Source: VRUE01 sp047519745 (GTDB lineage: Bacteria; Actinomycetota; Thermoleophilia; Solirubrobacterales; 70-9). From it: 64,000 bases of DNA. Below are positions 8,909 through 18,976 of the stretch, piece after piece. The stretch covers positions 1 to 64,000 of the forward strand of contig JAPVSJ010000038.1 of the NCBI GenBank assembly GCA_047519745.1, given 5' to 3'. Every line of letters begins with the position of its first letter. The stretch's first letter is position 1. A program made the position numbers and the translations under genes. The notes under the pieces are model-generated. The model did not search any database, was not told the DNA's origin, and saw only the letters and a list, made by a program, of their open reading frames with translations.

Positions 8909-11467
8909 CTATTCCGACAGCTCCTCCAGCTCGGCGCGGTAGCGCTCGAGCTTCAGCCGCTCTTCCTCGACCACCTCGGCCGGCGCCCGGTCGACGAACT
9001 TCTCGTTGCCCAGTTTGCCCTCGGCCCGGCTCACCTCGGAGCGCAACTCCTCGCGCCGCGCCTCGAGCCGGGCGGCGACCGCCTCGGCGTCGATCTCGGC
9101 GCAGGCGAGGATCTTCACCGGGCCAACCGCCGCCACCGGGTCCCCCCCGTCCTCGCCGAACTCGAAGCGGGCGAGGCGGCCGACGAACTCCTGCGGCTCG
9201 ACGCCCTCGGCGCGAGCCGGCAACACGGTCGCGGCCGGCGCCTCGACCAGGTCACGCCAGGCGCGCAGTCGCCCGGTGAGCTCGATGCCGGCCCGGACCT
9301 CGGCCTCGGCCTCGGGGTCCCGAAGCGACCCGTCCGGCTTCGGGAAGGCGTGCACCGCGAGGTGGCCCTTGCGCGCCGGGTGGTAACTCCAGATCTCCTC
9401 GGTGACGAACGGCATGACCGGGTGCAACAGCGCCAGGACCCGCTCCAACGCCCAGAGCAGCGTCGCCGAGACATCCTTCTCGCCTTCATATAGGCGCGGC
9501 TTGACGATCTCCAGGTACCAGTCGCAGAGCTCCGACCAGAAGAAGGCGTAGGCCTCCTGGGCGGCATGGGCGAAGTCGTATTCCTCCAGCTTCGCGGTGA
9601 CCGAGGCGATCGTCGCCTCCAGTCGCGAGAGCAGCCAGCGATCCTCCACGGTCGCCGGCCGCGGCGCCGCGTCGACCTCGGCGACGTTGAGCAGGATCAG
9701 GCGCGATGCGTTCCAGAGCTTGTTGGCCAGATCCGCGCCCTGCTGGACCTTGGCGTCGGAGAAGCGCACATCCTGCGTCGAGGACATCGCCAGCAGGCCG
9801 AAGCGCAGCGCGTCGGCGCCGTGCTCGTCGATTTCCTCGAGCGGGTCGATGCCGGTGCCGAGGCTCTTCGACATCCGCCGCCCGTCGCGGGCCTGGATCA
9901 CCGAGTGCACGTAGACGTCGCGGAAGGGGACGTCGCCGGCGAACTCGATCCCGGTCATGACCATCCGCGCGACCCAGAGGAAGAGGATCTCGCGCGCCGT
10001 GGTGAGGAAGCTGGTCGGGTAGAAGGCGCGCAACTCGGGGGTGTCCTCGGGCCAGCCCAAGGTGGCGAAGGGCCAGAGCGCCGAGCTGAACCAGGTGTCG
10101 AGCACGTCCTCCTCCTGGCGCAGCTCGCCACCGCAGGCGCCACAGCGCTCGGGCGCCTGCTCGGCGACGTAGGTCTCCTCGCAGGGGTCGCAGTACCAGA
10201 CCGGGATCCGGTGGCCCCACCAGAGCTGGCGCGAGACGCACCAGGGCCTGATCTCGCGCATCCAGTCGAGGTAGACGCGCTTCCACTGCGGCGGCGTTAT
10301 CCGCACCTCGTCGCGTTCGACCAGCTCGATCGCGGGCTTGGCCAGCTCGTCCATGCGGCAGAACCACTGCAGCGAGATCAACGGCTCGATCCGCGCGCCT
10401 GAGCGGTGCGAGAAGGGGACCGAGTGGACGTAGGGCTCTTCGGCGCGCAGGCGGCCCTGCTCGCGCAGCGCCGCCACCACCGCGCCCTGAGCCTCGGCCG
10501 CCGTCATTCCGGCGAACTCCCGGGCGCCCTCGCTCATCCGCCCGTCCGGCCCGATCACGCCGATCTCCTCGAGCCCGTGCCTGCGGCCGATCTCGAAGTC
10601 GTTGGGGTCGTGCCCGGGGGTGATCTTCAGCGCCCCGGTGCCGAACTCGGGATCGACGTGCTCGTCGGCGATGATCGGCAGGCGGCGTTCGATGAGCGGC
10701 AGGATGCAGTGGCCGCCGACCAGATCGGCATAGCGCCCGTCCCCCGGATTAACCGCGACCGCGGTGTCGGCCAGCATCGTCTCCGGGCGGACCGTCGCCA
10801 CGGTCAGCACCCGGTCCGAGCCCTCGACCGGGTAGTCGATCGAGTAGAGCGTGTCCTCGACCTCGCGGTTCTCGACCTCGAGGTCTGAGATCGCCGAGTG
10901 CGAACCCGGGTCCCAGTTGACCATGTAGTTGTCGCGATAGATGTAGCCCTTGTCGTAGAGCTGCTTGAAGACCCGGTAGACGGCCTTGACGTAGCCGTCG
11001 TCGAGGGTGAAGCGCTCGTTCTCGTAGTCGAGCGAGGCGCCGAGCCGCTTGTACTGCTCGACAATCCGCGAGCCGTACTCCTCTTTCCAGGCCCAGACGC
11101 GCTCGACGAAGGCCTCGCGACCGAGCTCCTGGCGCGACGTCCCTTCCTCGACCAGCATCTTCTCGACCACCGCCTGCGTGGCGATCCCGGCATGGTCGGT
11201 CCCCAACGTCCACAGCGTGTTGCGCCCCCGCATCCGGTTCATCCGCACCAACGCGTCCTGCATCGAGCCATTGAGGGCATGCCCCATATGCAGCACCCCG
11301 GTCACATTCGGCGGCGGAATGGCAACCGAGAAGTTCTCCGCAGGCGAGCCCTCGGCTTTGGGATGAAAGTACCCCGCCTCCATCCACTCCGCGAACAGCC
11401 GCCGCTCAACCTCGGCAGGCTCGTAGCGGGTCTTCTCCTCGAGGGCTTTCAGACGCTCGGCAGCCAT
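8909..11467 (-). CDS. valS: Valyl-tRNA synthetase
   Basis: This 852-residue class Ia synthetase charges tRNA-Val. The HIGH-type motif is in PPPNVTGVLHMGHAL near residue 52 and the KMSKS loop is in GRRMSKSLGTG. A CP1 editing domain lies between them, with a zinc-knuckle-like pair (CDPCEE and CGACGG). The C-terminus is a coiled-coil arm (EVSRAEGKLGNEKFV) as expected for ValRS. The start is ATG 11467, twenty bases downstream of the clpX stop. folC follows. Confidence 0.96.
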   Translation of the reverse strand: MAAERLKALEEKTRYEPAEVERRLFAEWMEAGYFHPKAEGSPAENFSVAIPPPNVTGVLHMGHALNGSMQDALVRMNRMRGRNTLWTLGTDHAGIATQAVVEKMLVEEGTSRQELGREAFVERVWAWKEEYGSRIVEQYKRLGASLDYENERFTLDDGYVKAVYRVFKQLYDKGYIYRDNYMVNWDPGSHSAISDLEVENREVEDTLYSIDYPVEGSDRVLTVATVRPETMLADTAVAVNPGDGRYADLVGGHCILPLIERRLPIIADEHVDPEFGTGALKITPGHDPNDFEIGRRHGLEEIGVIGPDGRMSEGAREFAGMTAAEAQGAVVAALREQGRLRAEEPYVHSVPFSHRSGARIEPLISLQWFCRMDELAKPAIELVERDEVRITPPQWKRVYLDWMREIRPWCVSRQLWWGHRIPVWYCDPCEETYVAEQAPERCGACGGELRQEEDVLDTWFSSALWPFATLGWPEDTPELRAFYPTSFLTTAREILFLWVARMVMTGIEFAGDVPFRDVYVHSVIQARDGRRMSKSLGTGIDPLEEIDEHGADALRFGLLAMSSTQDVRFSDAKVQQGADLANKLWNASRLILLNVAEVDAAPRPATVEDRWLLSRLEATIASVTAKLEEYDFAHAAQEAYAFFWSELCDWYLEIVKPRLYEGEKDVSATLLWALERVLALLHPVMPFVTEEIWSYHPARKGHLAVHAFPKPDGSLRDPEAEAEVRAGIELTGRLRAWRDLVEAPAATVLPARAEGVEPQEFVGRLARFEFGEDGGDPVAAVGPVKILACAEIDAEAVAARLEARREELRSEVSRAEGKLGNEKFVDRAPAEVVEEERLKLERYRAELEELSE

Positions 11468-11486
11468 GGCCGCCGAGTCTAGATTG

Positions 11487-12779
<1,293 letters not shown>

Positions 12780-12937
12780 AGCGGAAATCCCTCCTTGCGG
12801 GGGCGGTAGTTGCCTACCGGCGTCGCGCCCCACAAGCTTAAAGGGGGCCGCAACCCGGCTCGGTCGCTGCCGTCGTTTACGGCATGACGGCGACGGTCCC
12901 TTCTCGCGGGCGGCCGCTTGCGCGCCGGGCACCCCGA

Positions 12938-12968
12938 GGAGGCGGCGCGTCCCTAGCTCGCCGCCTCC
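12938..12968 (-). terminator. GC-rich hairpin downstream of the HU gene
   Basis: A perfect 10-bp inverted repeat (GGAGGCGGCG and CGCCGCCTCC) with an 11-base loop lies 16 bases beyond the HU stop. No T-run follows on the minus strand, so it may be a non-canonical or Rho-assisted terminator, or a stabilising 3' hairpin. It could also insulate clpX from HU transcription. Confidence 0.4.
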
Positions 12969-12984
12969 CTACCCACTCCAGGCC

Positions 12985-13269
12985 CTAGCCGTTGACGGCC
13001 TTCTTCAACTCGGCGCCCGGGCTGAACTTGGCCGCGGTTTTGGCCGCGATCTGCATCGACTCGCCGGTCTGCGGGTTGCGACCTTCGCGGGCGGGCCGGT
13101 CGACCGTCGAGAATTTGCCGAAGCCGGTGAATTTGACGTCGTTGCCGGCGGCGAGCTGGGCGGTGATCTCCTCGATCGTCGCATCCAGCGCGGCCTTGGC
13201 CTGGCCGTTGTCGAGGCCGGTCCGTGCTGCAACCTGCTTCGCTAGTTCGTCCTTGGTCGTAATAGCCAT
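12985..13269 (-). CDS. hup: HU family DNA-binding protein
   Basis: This 94-residue nucleoid protein bends DNA as a dimer. It shows the full HU/IHF fold sequence, with the core VKFTGFGKFSTVDRPAREGR and the DNA-binding beta arm GRNPQTGESMQIAA around residues 60-75. There is no long basic tail of the mycobacterial HupB kind. The start is ATG 13269 behind GGAGAGAAG. A longer frame upstream is unrelated to HU. The 205-base gap to clpX on the downstream side holds the clpX ribosome-binding site and a hairpin. Confidence 0.93.
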   Translation of the reverse strand: MAITTKDELAKQVAARTGLDNGQAKAALDATIEEITAQLAAGNDVKFTGFGKFSTVDRPAREGRNPQTGESMQIAAKTAAKFSPGAELKKAVNG

Positions 13270-13327
13270 CTTCTCTCCTCTGGTTGGTGGGTGCACAGCC
13301 TGGGTCGGCCTGCTGTCAAGCGGTTTT

Positions 13328-13915
13328 CTACAGATCGCGCCGGGCGTCCCAGTTGTCAAGCGCCGGCTGGGGGTCGATCGGGTGGCCGTGGACGTGGATC
13401 TCGAAGTGCAGGTGACAGCCGACGGTGCGGGCGTTTCCGGTCTTGCCGACCGCGCCGACGCGCTCTCCCGCCCAGACGCGGTCGCCGCGCCGGACCGCCG
13501 CCGGGCGGATCATGTGGGCGTAGAAATAGCTGCGCTGCTCGCCCTCGCCGTGGATCAGCAGGTAGTTGCCGTACAAGACCGGGTCGTAGCCCGTGCGCAG
13601 GACGCGGCCGGTCGCGACGGCGACCAGAGGCGTCCCGCAGGCAGCGACGATGTCGAAGCCTTCGTGGCTGCGACCGCCGTCGCGGGGAGCGCCGAATTCG
13701 CCGATCGCCCCACGCGTCCAGTGCGGCCCGTCGACCGGGAAGACGTGGGCGTAGAAGCTGGTGCCGCCGTCCCGTCCCTCGGCACCTTGCGCTGAGGAGA
13801 CCGGGGAAATCAGAGCGACTACAACCAACATCGCGCCGATCACGGTAGGGGTGGAGCGTCTTGTACTTTTTGCGCGTTTCGGTCCGGGCGCCAGCAGCTC
13901 CGCGCCCCTTCGCAA
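13328..13915 (-). CDS. Exported M23 family metallopeptidase (LytM-like)
   Basis: The 195-residue product has a basic n-region, a hydrophobic segment (VIGAMLVVVALISPV) and a signal-peptidase-like site near SSAQGAEG. A peptidase M23 domain follows. The zinc ligands are seen in SHEGFD (H, D) and in CHLHFEIHVHG (HxH). Such enzymes cleave peptidoglycan peptides; the catalytic set looks complete. The start chosen is TTG 13915. ATG at codon 29 would cut the n-region. The 5' end and signal region overlap a 118-base inverted repeat. Confidence 0.82.
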   Translation of the reverse strand: MRRGAELLAPGPKRAKSTRRSTPTVIGAMLVVVALISPVSSAQGAEGRDGGTSFYAHVFPVDGPHWTRGAIGEFGAPRDGGRSHEGFDIVAACGTPLVAVATGRVLRTGYDPVLYGNYLLIHGEGEQRSYFYAHMIRPAAVRRGDRVWAGERVGAVGKTGNARTVGCHLHFEIHVHGHPIDPQPALDNWDARRDL

Positions 13916-13949
13916 AAAGTTAAGCGGAACCCCTACCGTGATCGGCGCG
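13832..13949. repeat. Nested inverted repeat over the start of the M23 peptidase gene
   Basis: Outer arms 13832-13852 and 13929-13949 are perfect 21-bp complements. Inner arms 13865-13874 and 13911-13920 (ACTTTTTGCG and CGCAAAAAGT) are perfect 10-bp complements. The centre carries a short GGGCG/CGCCC pair. The whole could fold as one long hairpin. It spans the proposed TTG start and the signal-peptide codons of the M23 gene, and ends seven bases from the clpP stop. Confidence 0.8.
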
Positions 13950-13956
13950 CTGCGCT

Positions 13957-14541
13957 TCAGTGGTGTTCGATGACGCGGTCGACGATGTTGTACTCCTTCG
14001 CCTCCTCCGCGCTCATGAAGTAGTCGCGATCGGTGTCGTTCGTGACTTTGTCGAAGGGCTGGCCGGTGTGCTTGGCGATGATCTCGTCGAGCCGGCGGCG
14101 GGTGTCGATGATCTCTTTGGCGTGGATCTCGATGTCGGTCGCCTGGCCCTGGAAACCGGCCGAGACCTGGTGGATGAGGATCTTCGAGTTGGGCAGCGAC
14201 ATTCGCTTGCCCGCGGCGCCGCCGGCAAGCAGCAGCGCGCCCATGCTCATCGCGATGCCGACGCAGATCGTCTGCACGTCGGGCTTGATGAACTGCATCG
14301 TGTCGTAGATCGCCAGACCGGCGTAGACGTCGCCACCGGGCGAGTTGACGTAGATGCTGATGTCCTTGTCCGGGTCCTCCGACTCGAGGTGGAGGAGCTG
14401 GGCGACGATCAGGTTGGCGATGTCCTGATTCACCTGCGTGCCGAGGAAGATGATCCGCTCGTTCAGCAGGCGCGAGTAGATGTCGAAGGAGCGCTCGCCG
14501 CGCGAGGTCTGCTCGACCACCATGGGGACCAGTGGGCTCAT
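13957..14541 (-). CDS. clpP: ATP-dependent Clp protease proteolytic subunit ClpP
   Basis: This 194-residue serine peptidase forms the barrel that works with ClpX. The catalytic triad is Ser99 (GIAMSMGALLL), His124 (KILIHQ) and Asp173. The N-terminal IYSRLLNERIIFLG segment is typical. The start is ATG 14541; a GTG three codons earlier is possible. Neither has a strong ribosome-binding site. It lies 37 bases downstream of tig, the classical tig-clpP-clpX order, here with the M23 and HU genes placed before clpX. Confidence 0.95.
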   Translation of the reverse strand: MSPLVPMVVEQTSRGERSFDIYSRLLNERIIFLGTQVNQDIANLIVAQLLHLESEDPDKDISIYVNSPGGDVYAGLAIYDTMQFIKPDVQTICVGIAMSMGALLLAGGAAGKRMSLPNSKILIHQVSAGFQGQATDIEIHAKEIIDTRRRLDEIIAKHTGQPFDKVTNDTDRDYFMSAEEAKEYNIVDRVIEHH

Positions 14542-14578
14542 GCGCGGCACTCTATAGAAGGCGCCCGGCGGGCTGCCG

Positions 14579-15964
14579 TCACTCGTCGCTACCTGGAGTC
14601 CAGAGCGAGCCCGCCTCTTTGCGCTCCTTCTCCGGCGTCCAGATCTGCTCGCGCGCCTCGGCCTGCTCGAGCGGGATCGGCTTGGCAGCCTCGGCGACCA
14701 GGTCGATCGCCTTGCGGAAGCGGATGTCGTCGCGGATCATCGCGTCGCGGCCGCTCTCACGCAGGCGCTCGAGCAGCTTCTCGGGCGTCGTCCGCTCGTG
14801 CTCGGCGGAGTGCTCGAGCGCCTCGACCATCTCCTCCTCGGAGGCCTCGATCCCCTCGGCGTCGGCGACCGCAGCGAGCACCGCCTCGCGCTTCAGCTCC
14901 GCTTCGGCCTCCGGTCGGGACTCCTCGATCACCTCCTCGCGGGTTTTCCCCTGCATCTGCAGGTAGGCGTCGGGCTGCATGCCGCGCGAGGCGAGCTGCC
15001 GTTCGACCCGCTCCCAGCGCTCGGTCGCCCGGGCGGCGGCGAGCTCCTCGGGAAGCTCGAGCTTGGCCTCGGCGGCCGCCGCGTCGACCGCGGCGACGCG
15101 GAAGTCCTGCTCGGCGCGCTGGCCGACCGCCTCGGCGAGGCGCTCGGTGATGTCGGCGCGCAGCTCCGCCAGCGTGTCGAACTCGGATGCCTCAGAGGCA
15201 AAATCGTCGTCGAGCTCGGGCAGGACCTTTTCCCGCACCTCCTTGACCTCGACCGTGAAGACGGCGTCTTCGCCGGCGAGCTGCTCGGCCTGGTAGTCGT
15301 CGGGGAAGGTGACCTCGACCTTGCGGGTCTCGCCGCTGGTCGCTCCGGCGAGCTGCTCCTCGAAGCCCTCGATCAGCTGGCCGCCACCGAGCTCGAGCAG
15401 GTAGTCGCTCGCCTTGCCGCCCTCGAAGGCCTTGCCGTCGAGAAGGCCCTCGAAGTCGACCAGCAGGACGTCTCCCTCGCTTGCGGCACGATCGACGGGC
15501 TCGAGCTTGGCGAAGCCTTCGCGGATCCGCTCGACCTCGCGGTCGACGAACTCGTCAGGCGGCTCGGCCTCGGCCTTGCCCACCTCGAGTCCCTTGTACT
15601 CACCCAGCTCGGCCTTCGGCCGCACCCCGATCTCGAACTTGAAGGAGAGTGGCTCGCCCTCGGCCTCAGGGGTCGAGACGACCTCGACGCTGGGATCGCC
15701 GACGGGGGCGATGCCGGAACCGAGCAGCGCCCGTTCGTACCACTCCGGCAGCGCCTCGCGGATCGCCTCCTCGAGCACGGCGGCGAAGCCGATCCGCTGG
15801 ATCACCAGCGCGGGCGGCGCCTTGCCCTTGCGAAAGCCGGGCATGCGCATCTCCCGGGCGAGCCCGCGGGCGGCGCGGCTGACCGCCTTGTCGACGTCGG
15901 CGGCGGGAACCTCGACCTCGACGCTGACGCGCGAGCCGGGTAGCTCTGAGACTGTTGGCTGCAT
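14579..15964 (-). CDS. tig: Trigger factor (ribosome-bound chaperone)
   Basis: This 461-residue chaperone binds nascent chains at the ribosome exit. The N-terminal domain carries the ribosome signature MPGFRKGKAP near residues 41-50. An FKBP-type PPIase domain lies at about 150-235 (SEGDVLLVDFEGLLDGKAFE). A long, helical, Glu/Ala-rich C-terminal domain follows. The start is ATG 15964. The tail beyond residue 430 is charged. It probably forms an operon with clpP. Confidence 0.94.
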   Translation of the reverse strand: MQPTVSELPGSRVSVEVEVPAADVDKAVSRAARGLAREMRMPGFRKGKAPPALVIQRIGFAAVLEEAIREALPEWYERALLGSGIAPVGDPSVEVVSTPEAEGEPLSFKFEIGVRPKAELGEYKGLEVGKAEAEPPDEFVDREVERIREGFAKLEPVDRAASEGDVLLVDFEGLLDGKAFEGGKASDYLLELGGGQLIEGFEEQLAGATSGETRKVEVTFPDDYQAEQLAGEDAVFTVEVKEVREKVLPELDDDFASEASEFDTLAELRADITERLAEAVGQRAEQDFRVAAVDAAAAEAKLELPEELAAARATERWERVERQLASRGMQPDAYLQMQGKTREEVIEESRPEAEAELKREAVLAAVADAEGIEASEEEMVEALEHSAEHERTTPEKLLERLRESGRDAMIRDDIRFRKAIDLVAEAAKPIPLEQAEAREQIWTPEKERKEAGSLWTPGSDE

Positions 15965-15979
15965 GGCGAGCGCGGGACC

Positions 15980-16090
15980 CTATCGCGAGCGCCGCAGCAG
16001 CCCCCTGCGCACGGCGACGCCGAAGTCGATCGCGAAGGCCAGCCCACGGCCGAGTGGGCCGGTTACGAGCCAGGCTTTCGCCCTAGTCAT
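15980..16090 (-). CDS. Small basic protein coupled to the CtaG-like gene (36 aa)
   Basis: An ATG at 16088-16090 lies inside the last codons of the upstream gene (overlap ATGACTAG). It opens a 36-codon frame beginning MTRAKAWLVTGPLGRGLAFA and ending in an Arg-rich tail (RRGLLRRSR). The middle could form one short amphipathic or membrane helix. The overlap geometry and sensible composition favour a real gene, but I cannot assign a family. Confidence 0.45.
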   Translation of the reverse strand: MTRAKAWLVTGPLGRGLAFAIDFGVAVRRGLLRRSR

Positions 16091-16979
16091 CGTGCGCGGC
16101 GGTCAGCCGCTCCTCCAGCAGGGCCCCATGACCGGCGGCGACCGCGCGCTGGGCGCGGCGCTCGTCGAGCTCGACGCCGCGCTCACGGGCGAGGTCGAGC
16201 AGGTCCTGCTTTTCGATTCCTTCCCGCGCCACCTCGAAGAAGACCCAGGCGAGGACGCCGAGCGCGAGGAAGGTCCCCTCGATCATCATGATCACCCCGG
16301 CGGTGCTCTGGTCGGCGATCGCCGAGATGTGCCAGTGGCGCTCTCCGGGCGCGTAGATCGGGTACAGCACCGACCCCGACCACATCAGCACGTTGCCGAG
16401 GATCGCGCCGCTGAAGCGCACGGCGATCACGTAGGCGACCTTCCAGCCGGCGCTGAACCACTGCGGCTTCGGCAGCGGGCCGAAGATCGGCATCCACATC
16501 AGGCAGCCGAAGAAGAGGAAGGTCGTGTGCTCCAGGGCGTGGATCGGCGCCGCGCCGTAGGCGTCCTGGTAGATCGCGGGGACATGCCAGAAGAAGAGAT
16601 TGATCGCCCAGAGCGGAAATGCCACCGCCGGGTGGGTCAGCACCTGCAGCCGGCTGAAGACGCGGATCGCAAGCAATGGCTGCAGCAGCGAGCGGGTCAG
16701 GCCGAGCACGATCAGCAGCGAGGCGACGTCTCCGATCAAGAGGTGCTCGCCCATGTGGGCGAGCACGAGCTCGTCGGAGATGTGGCCGACGGGGCTGAAG
16801 AGGGCGATCGCGATCGTCAGCAGCCCGGCGCCGAAGCAGAGCTGGCGCCAGAGCGGCACCCCGCGGCCGTCCCAGGAGAGGACGAGGACGCGGTGCCAGT
16901 AGAGCACGCCGGCGACGGTGATCGGGACCACCTCAACCGGCACGAAGGCGCCCGCCACATGGGCAAGGGGAAGGCTCAC
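16083..16979 (-). CDS. CtaG-like cytochrome c oxidase assembly protein (caa3_CtaG family)
   Basis: The 298-residue product has about seven membrane helices. His-bearing loops and helices read YWHRVLVL, SPVGHISDELVLAHMGEHLL and LFFWHVPAIYQDAY. This matches the caa3-type CtaG family thought to help copper insertion into cytochrome oxidase. The start is GTG 16979, which diverges from the GH15 gene with only 20 bases between the two start codons. The 3' end overlaps the 36-residue frame. No oxidase subunits are in this window. Confidence 0.8.
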   Translation of the reverse strand: MSLPLAHVAGAFVPVEVVPITVAGVLYWHRVLVLSWDGRGVPLWRQLCFGAGLLTIAIALFSPVGHISDELVLAHMGEHLLIGDVASLLIVLGLTRSLLQPLLAIRVFSRLQVLTHPAVAFPLWAINLFFWHVPAIYQDAYGAAPIHALEHTTFLFFGCLMWMPIFGPLPKPQWFSAGWKVAYVIAVRFSGAILGNVLMWSGSVLYPIYAPGERHWHISAIADQSTAGVIMMIEGTFLALGVLAWVFFEVAREGIEKQDLLDLARERGVELDERRAQRAVAAGHGALLEERLTAAHDD

Positions 16980-16999
16980 AGTGGTAGCTTGGCACCTCC

Positions 17000-18895
17000 G
17001 TGAGCGCCGGTCCGAACCGCTTCCCCCCGATCGGCAGCTACGGCTTCCTCTCCGACTGCCACACCAGCGCCCTCGTCTCCTACGACGGCTCGGTCGAGTG
17101 GCTCTGCCTGCCGCGCTTCGACTCGCCCAGCGCCTTCGCCGCCCTGCTCGACCGCGGCGCCGGCCACTTCAAGCTGAAGCCGCGCGGCGTCGTCGTGCCG
17201 ATCAGCCGCCGCTACGAGCCGGGCACGCTGGTGATCGAGACGACCTGGGTGACCGACACGGGATGGGCGGTCGTCCACGACGCGCTGACGATCGGCGACT
17301 GGGTCGAGCAGGCCGGCCCGGGCTCGCGCCCGGTGACCGAACACGAGTCCGACCACTCGCTGCTGCGCACGATCACCTGCATCGACGGCGAGGTCGAGAT
17401 CGAGATGGAGTGCCTGCCCCGCTTTGCCTACGGTGCCGAGGGCGCGACCTGGAGCGGCGGCGAGCTGGGCGAGGCGACCGCCCGCTGCGAGAGCGGTGCC
17501 GAGCTGCAGCTGAGCAGCGACATGGCGCTCTCGATCGACGGTGGCACCGCCCACGGCACGCTCAAGCTGCGCGAGAACGAAACGGGATTCTGCGCCCTGA
17601 CCTGGGGCATCGACGACGTCGGCGGGCCGCGCAGCGCGCCCGAGGCACTGGAGCGGCTCGACTCGACCGAAGACTTCTGGCGCAAGTGGCTGCGCGACGG
17701 CGACTTCCCGGACCACCCCTGGCGCATCCACCTGCAACGCTCGGCGCTGGTCCTGAAGGGGCTGACCTACGCGCCGACGGGAGCGCTGCTCGCCGCGCCG
17801 ACCACCTCGCTTCCCGAGACCCCCGGCGGCGAACGCAACTGGGACTACCGCTTCAGCTGGATCCGCGACTCGACCTTCAGCCTCTGGGCCCTGCACACGC
17901 TCGGCTTCGACCAGGAGGCGCGCGACTTCATGCGCTTCATCGTCGGCATCTGCCGCAAGGACCCCAGCCTGCAGATCATGTACGGGATCGGCGGCGAGAA
18001 GGAGCTGACCGAGAGCACGCTCGACCACCTCGAAGGCTACGGCGGGGCGAGCCCGGTGCGGATCGGCAACGGCGCCTACGACCAGCGCCAGAACGACGTC
18101 TGGGGCGCCCTGCTCGACTCGATCTACCTGCACGAAAAAGCCCTGCGCGGCTCCGGCACGCCCTCCGATCGCCAGCTGATCCGCCAGCAGGTCGAAGCGG
18201 CGATCGAGGCCTGGCACCACCCCGACCAGGGCATCTGGGAGTCGCGCGGCGAGCCCCAGCACTACGTCTCCTCGAAGCTGATGATCTGGGTCGCGGTCGA
18301 CCGCGGCGCCCGGCTCGCCCGCAGCGTCGGCATCGATGCGCTCGCCGACGAATGGGAGGAAACGGCGGAGGAGATCCGCGCAGAGATCCTCGAGCGCGGC
18401 GTCCGCGACGGGGTCTTCCGCCAGCACTACGACACCGACGCGCTCGATGCCTCGACCCTCTTGATCCCGCTGCTGCGCTTCCTCCCCCCCGACGACCCGC
18501 GCGTCTGCGCCACCGTCGACGCGATCGCCGAGCAGCTGACCCAGCATGGCCTCGTCCTCCGCTACAAGGTCGATGAGACCGACGACGGGCTGTCGGGCAA
18601 GGAGGGAACGTTCCTGATCTGCTCCTTCTGGCTCGTCTCGGCGCTCTCGGAGATCGGCGAGCCGAAACGGGCGCGAGAGCTCTGCGAGCGGCTGCTCGAG
18701 GCGGCCGGCTGGCTCGATCTCTACGCCGAGGAGCTGGAGGCCGAGAGCGGTCGCCACCTGGGCAACTTCCCGCAGGCGTTCACCCACCTGGCGCTGATCA
18801 ACGCGGTCTCCCATGTAATTGCCGACGAGCAGCGCGAAGACGGCGGCGTCACCGCCGTGTTCAGCGAGATGGGTGGGGTCCGCGAGGGCGTCTGA
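17000..18895 (+). CDS. GH15 family glycoside hydrolase (glucoamylase/trehalase-like)
   Basis: This 631-residue protein starts with FPPIGSYGFLSDCHTSALVS, the beta-sandwich N-terminal domain of bacterial GH15 enzymes. An (alpha/alpha)6 barrel follows, with RNWDYRFSWIRDSTFSLWAL near residue 280 and the NDVWGALLDSIYLHEKAL block. The GH15 family includes glucoamylases and actinobacterial trehalases, and the substrate cannot be fixed from sequence. No signal peptide is seen, so it should act in the cytoplasm, which fits trehalose or maltodextrin turnover. The GTG start has no clear ribosome-binding site. Confidence 0.88.
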   Translation: MSAGPNRFPPIGSYGFLSDCHTSALVSYDGSVEWLCLPRFDSPSAFAALLDRGAGHFKLKPRGVVVPISRRYEPGTLVIETTWVTDTGWAVVHDALTIGDWVEQAGPGSRPVTEHESDHSLLRTITCIDGEVEIEMECLPRFAYGAEGATWSGGELGEATARCESGAELQLSSDMALSIDGGTAHGTLKLRENETGFCALTWGIDDVGGPRSAPEALERLDSTEDFWRKWLRDGDFPDHPWRIHLQRSALVLKGLTYAPTGALLAAPTTSLPETPGGERNWDYRFSWIRDSTFSLWALHTLGFDQEARDFMRFIVGICRKDPSLQIMYGIGGEKELTESTLDHLEGYGGASPVRIGNGAYDQRQNDVWGALLDSIYLHEKALRGSGTPSDRQLIRQQVEAAIEAWHHPDQGIWESRGEPQHYVSSKLMIWVAVDRGARLARSVGIDALADEWEETAEEIRAEILERGVRDGVFRQHYDTDALDASTLLIPLLRFLPPDDPRVCATVDAIAEQLTQHGLVLRYKVDETDDGLSGKEGTFLICSFWLVSALSEIGEPKRARELCERLLEAAGWLDLYAEELEAESGRHLGNFPQAFTHLALINAVSHVIADEQREDGGVTAVFSEMGGVREGV

Positions 18896-18930
18896 GCTGT
18901 TTCTGGCGCAGGATTGCTTGCGCAGACGAA

Positions 18931-18951
18931 AGATCTTCAGACAGAAGATCT
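18931..18951. promoter_or_regulatory. Palindrome upstream of the HTH regulator gene
   Basis: AGATCTTC and GAAGATCT are perfect 8-bp inverted arms separated by AGACA. The site lies between the GH15 stop and the HTH gene, about 26 bases before its proposed start. It could be an operator for that regulator or a weak terminator; there is no T-run. Confidence 0.4.
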
Positions 18952-18976
18952 CCTTCTCTCATATATTCCCCGCCGA

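Noticed and set aside
12780..12932. Longer N-terminus for ClpX
   Set aside because: The TTG at 12779 has an ideal ribosome-binding site and gives the family N-terminus; upstream codons are unlike ClpX.
16976..18814. A 612-codon minus-strand frame across the GH15 gene
   Set aside because: The plus frame carries clear GH15 motifs; the minus frame is its shadow.
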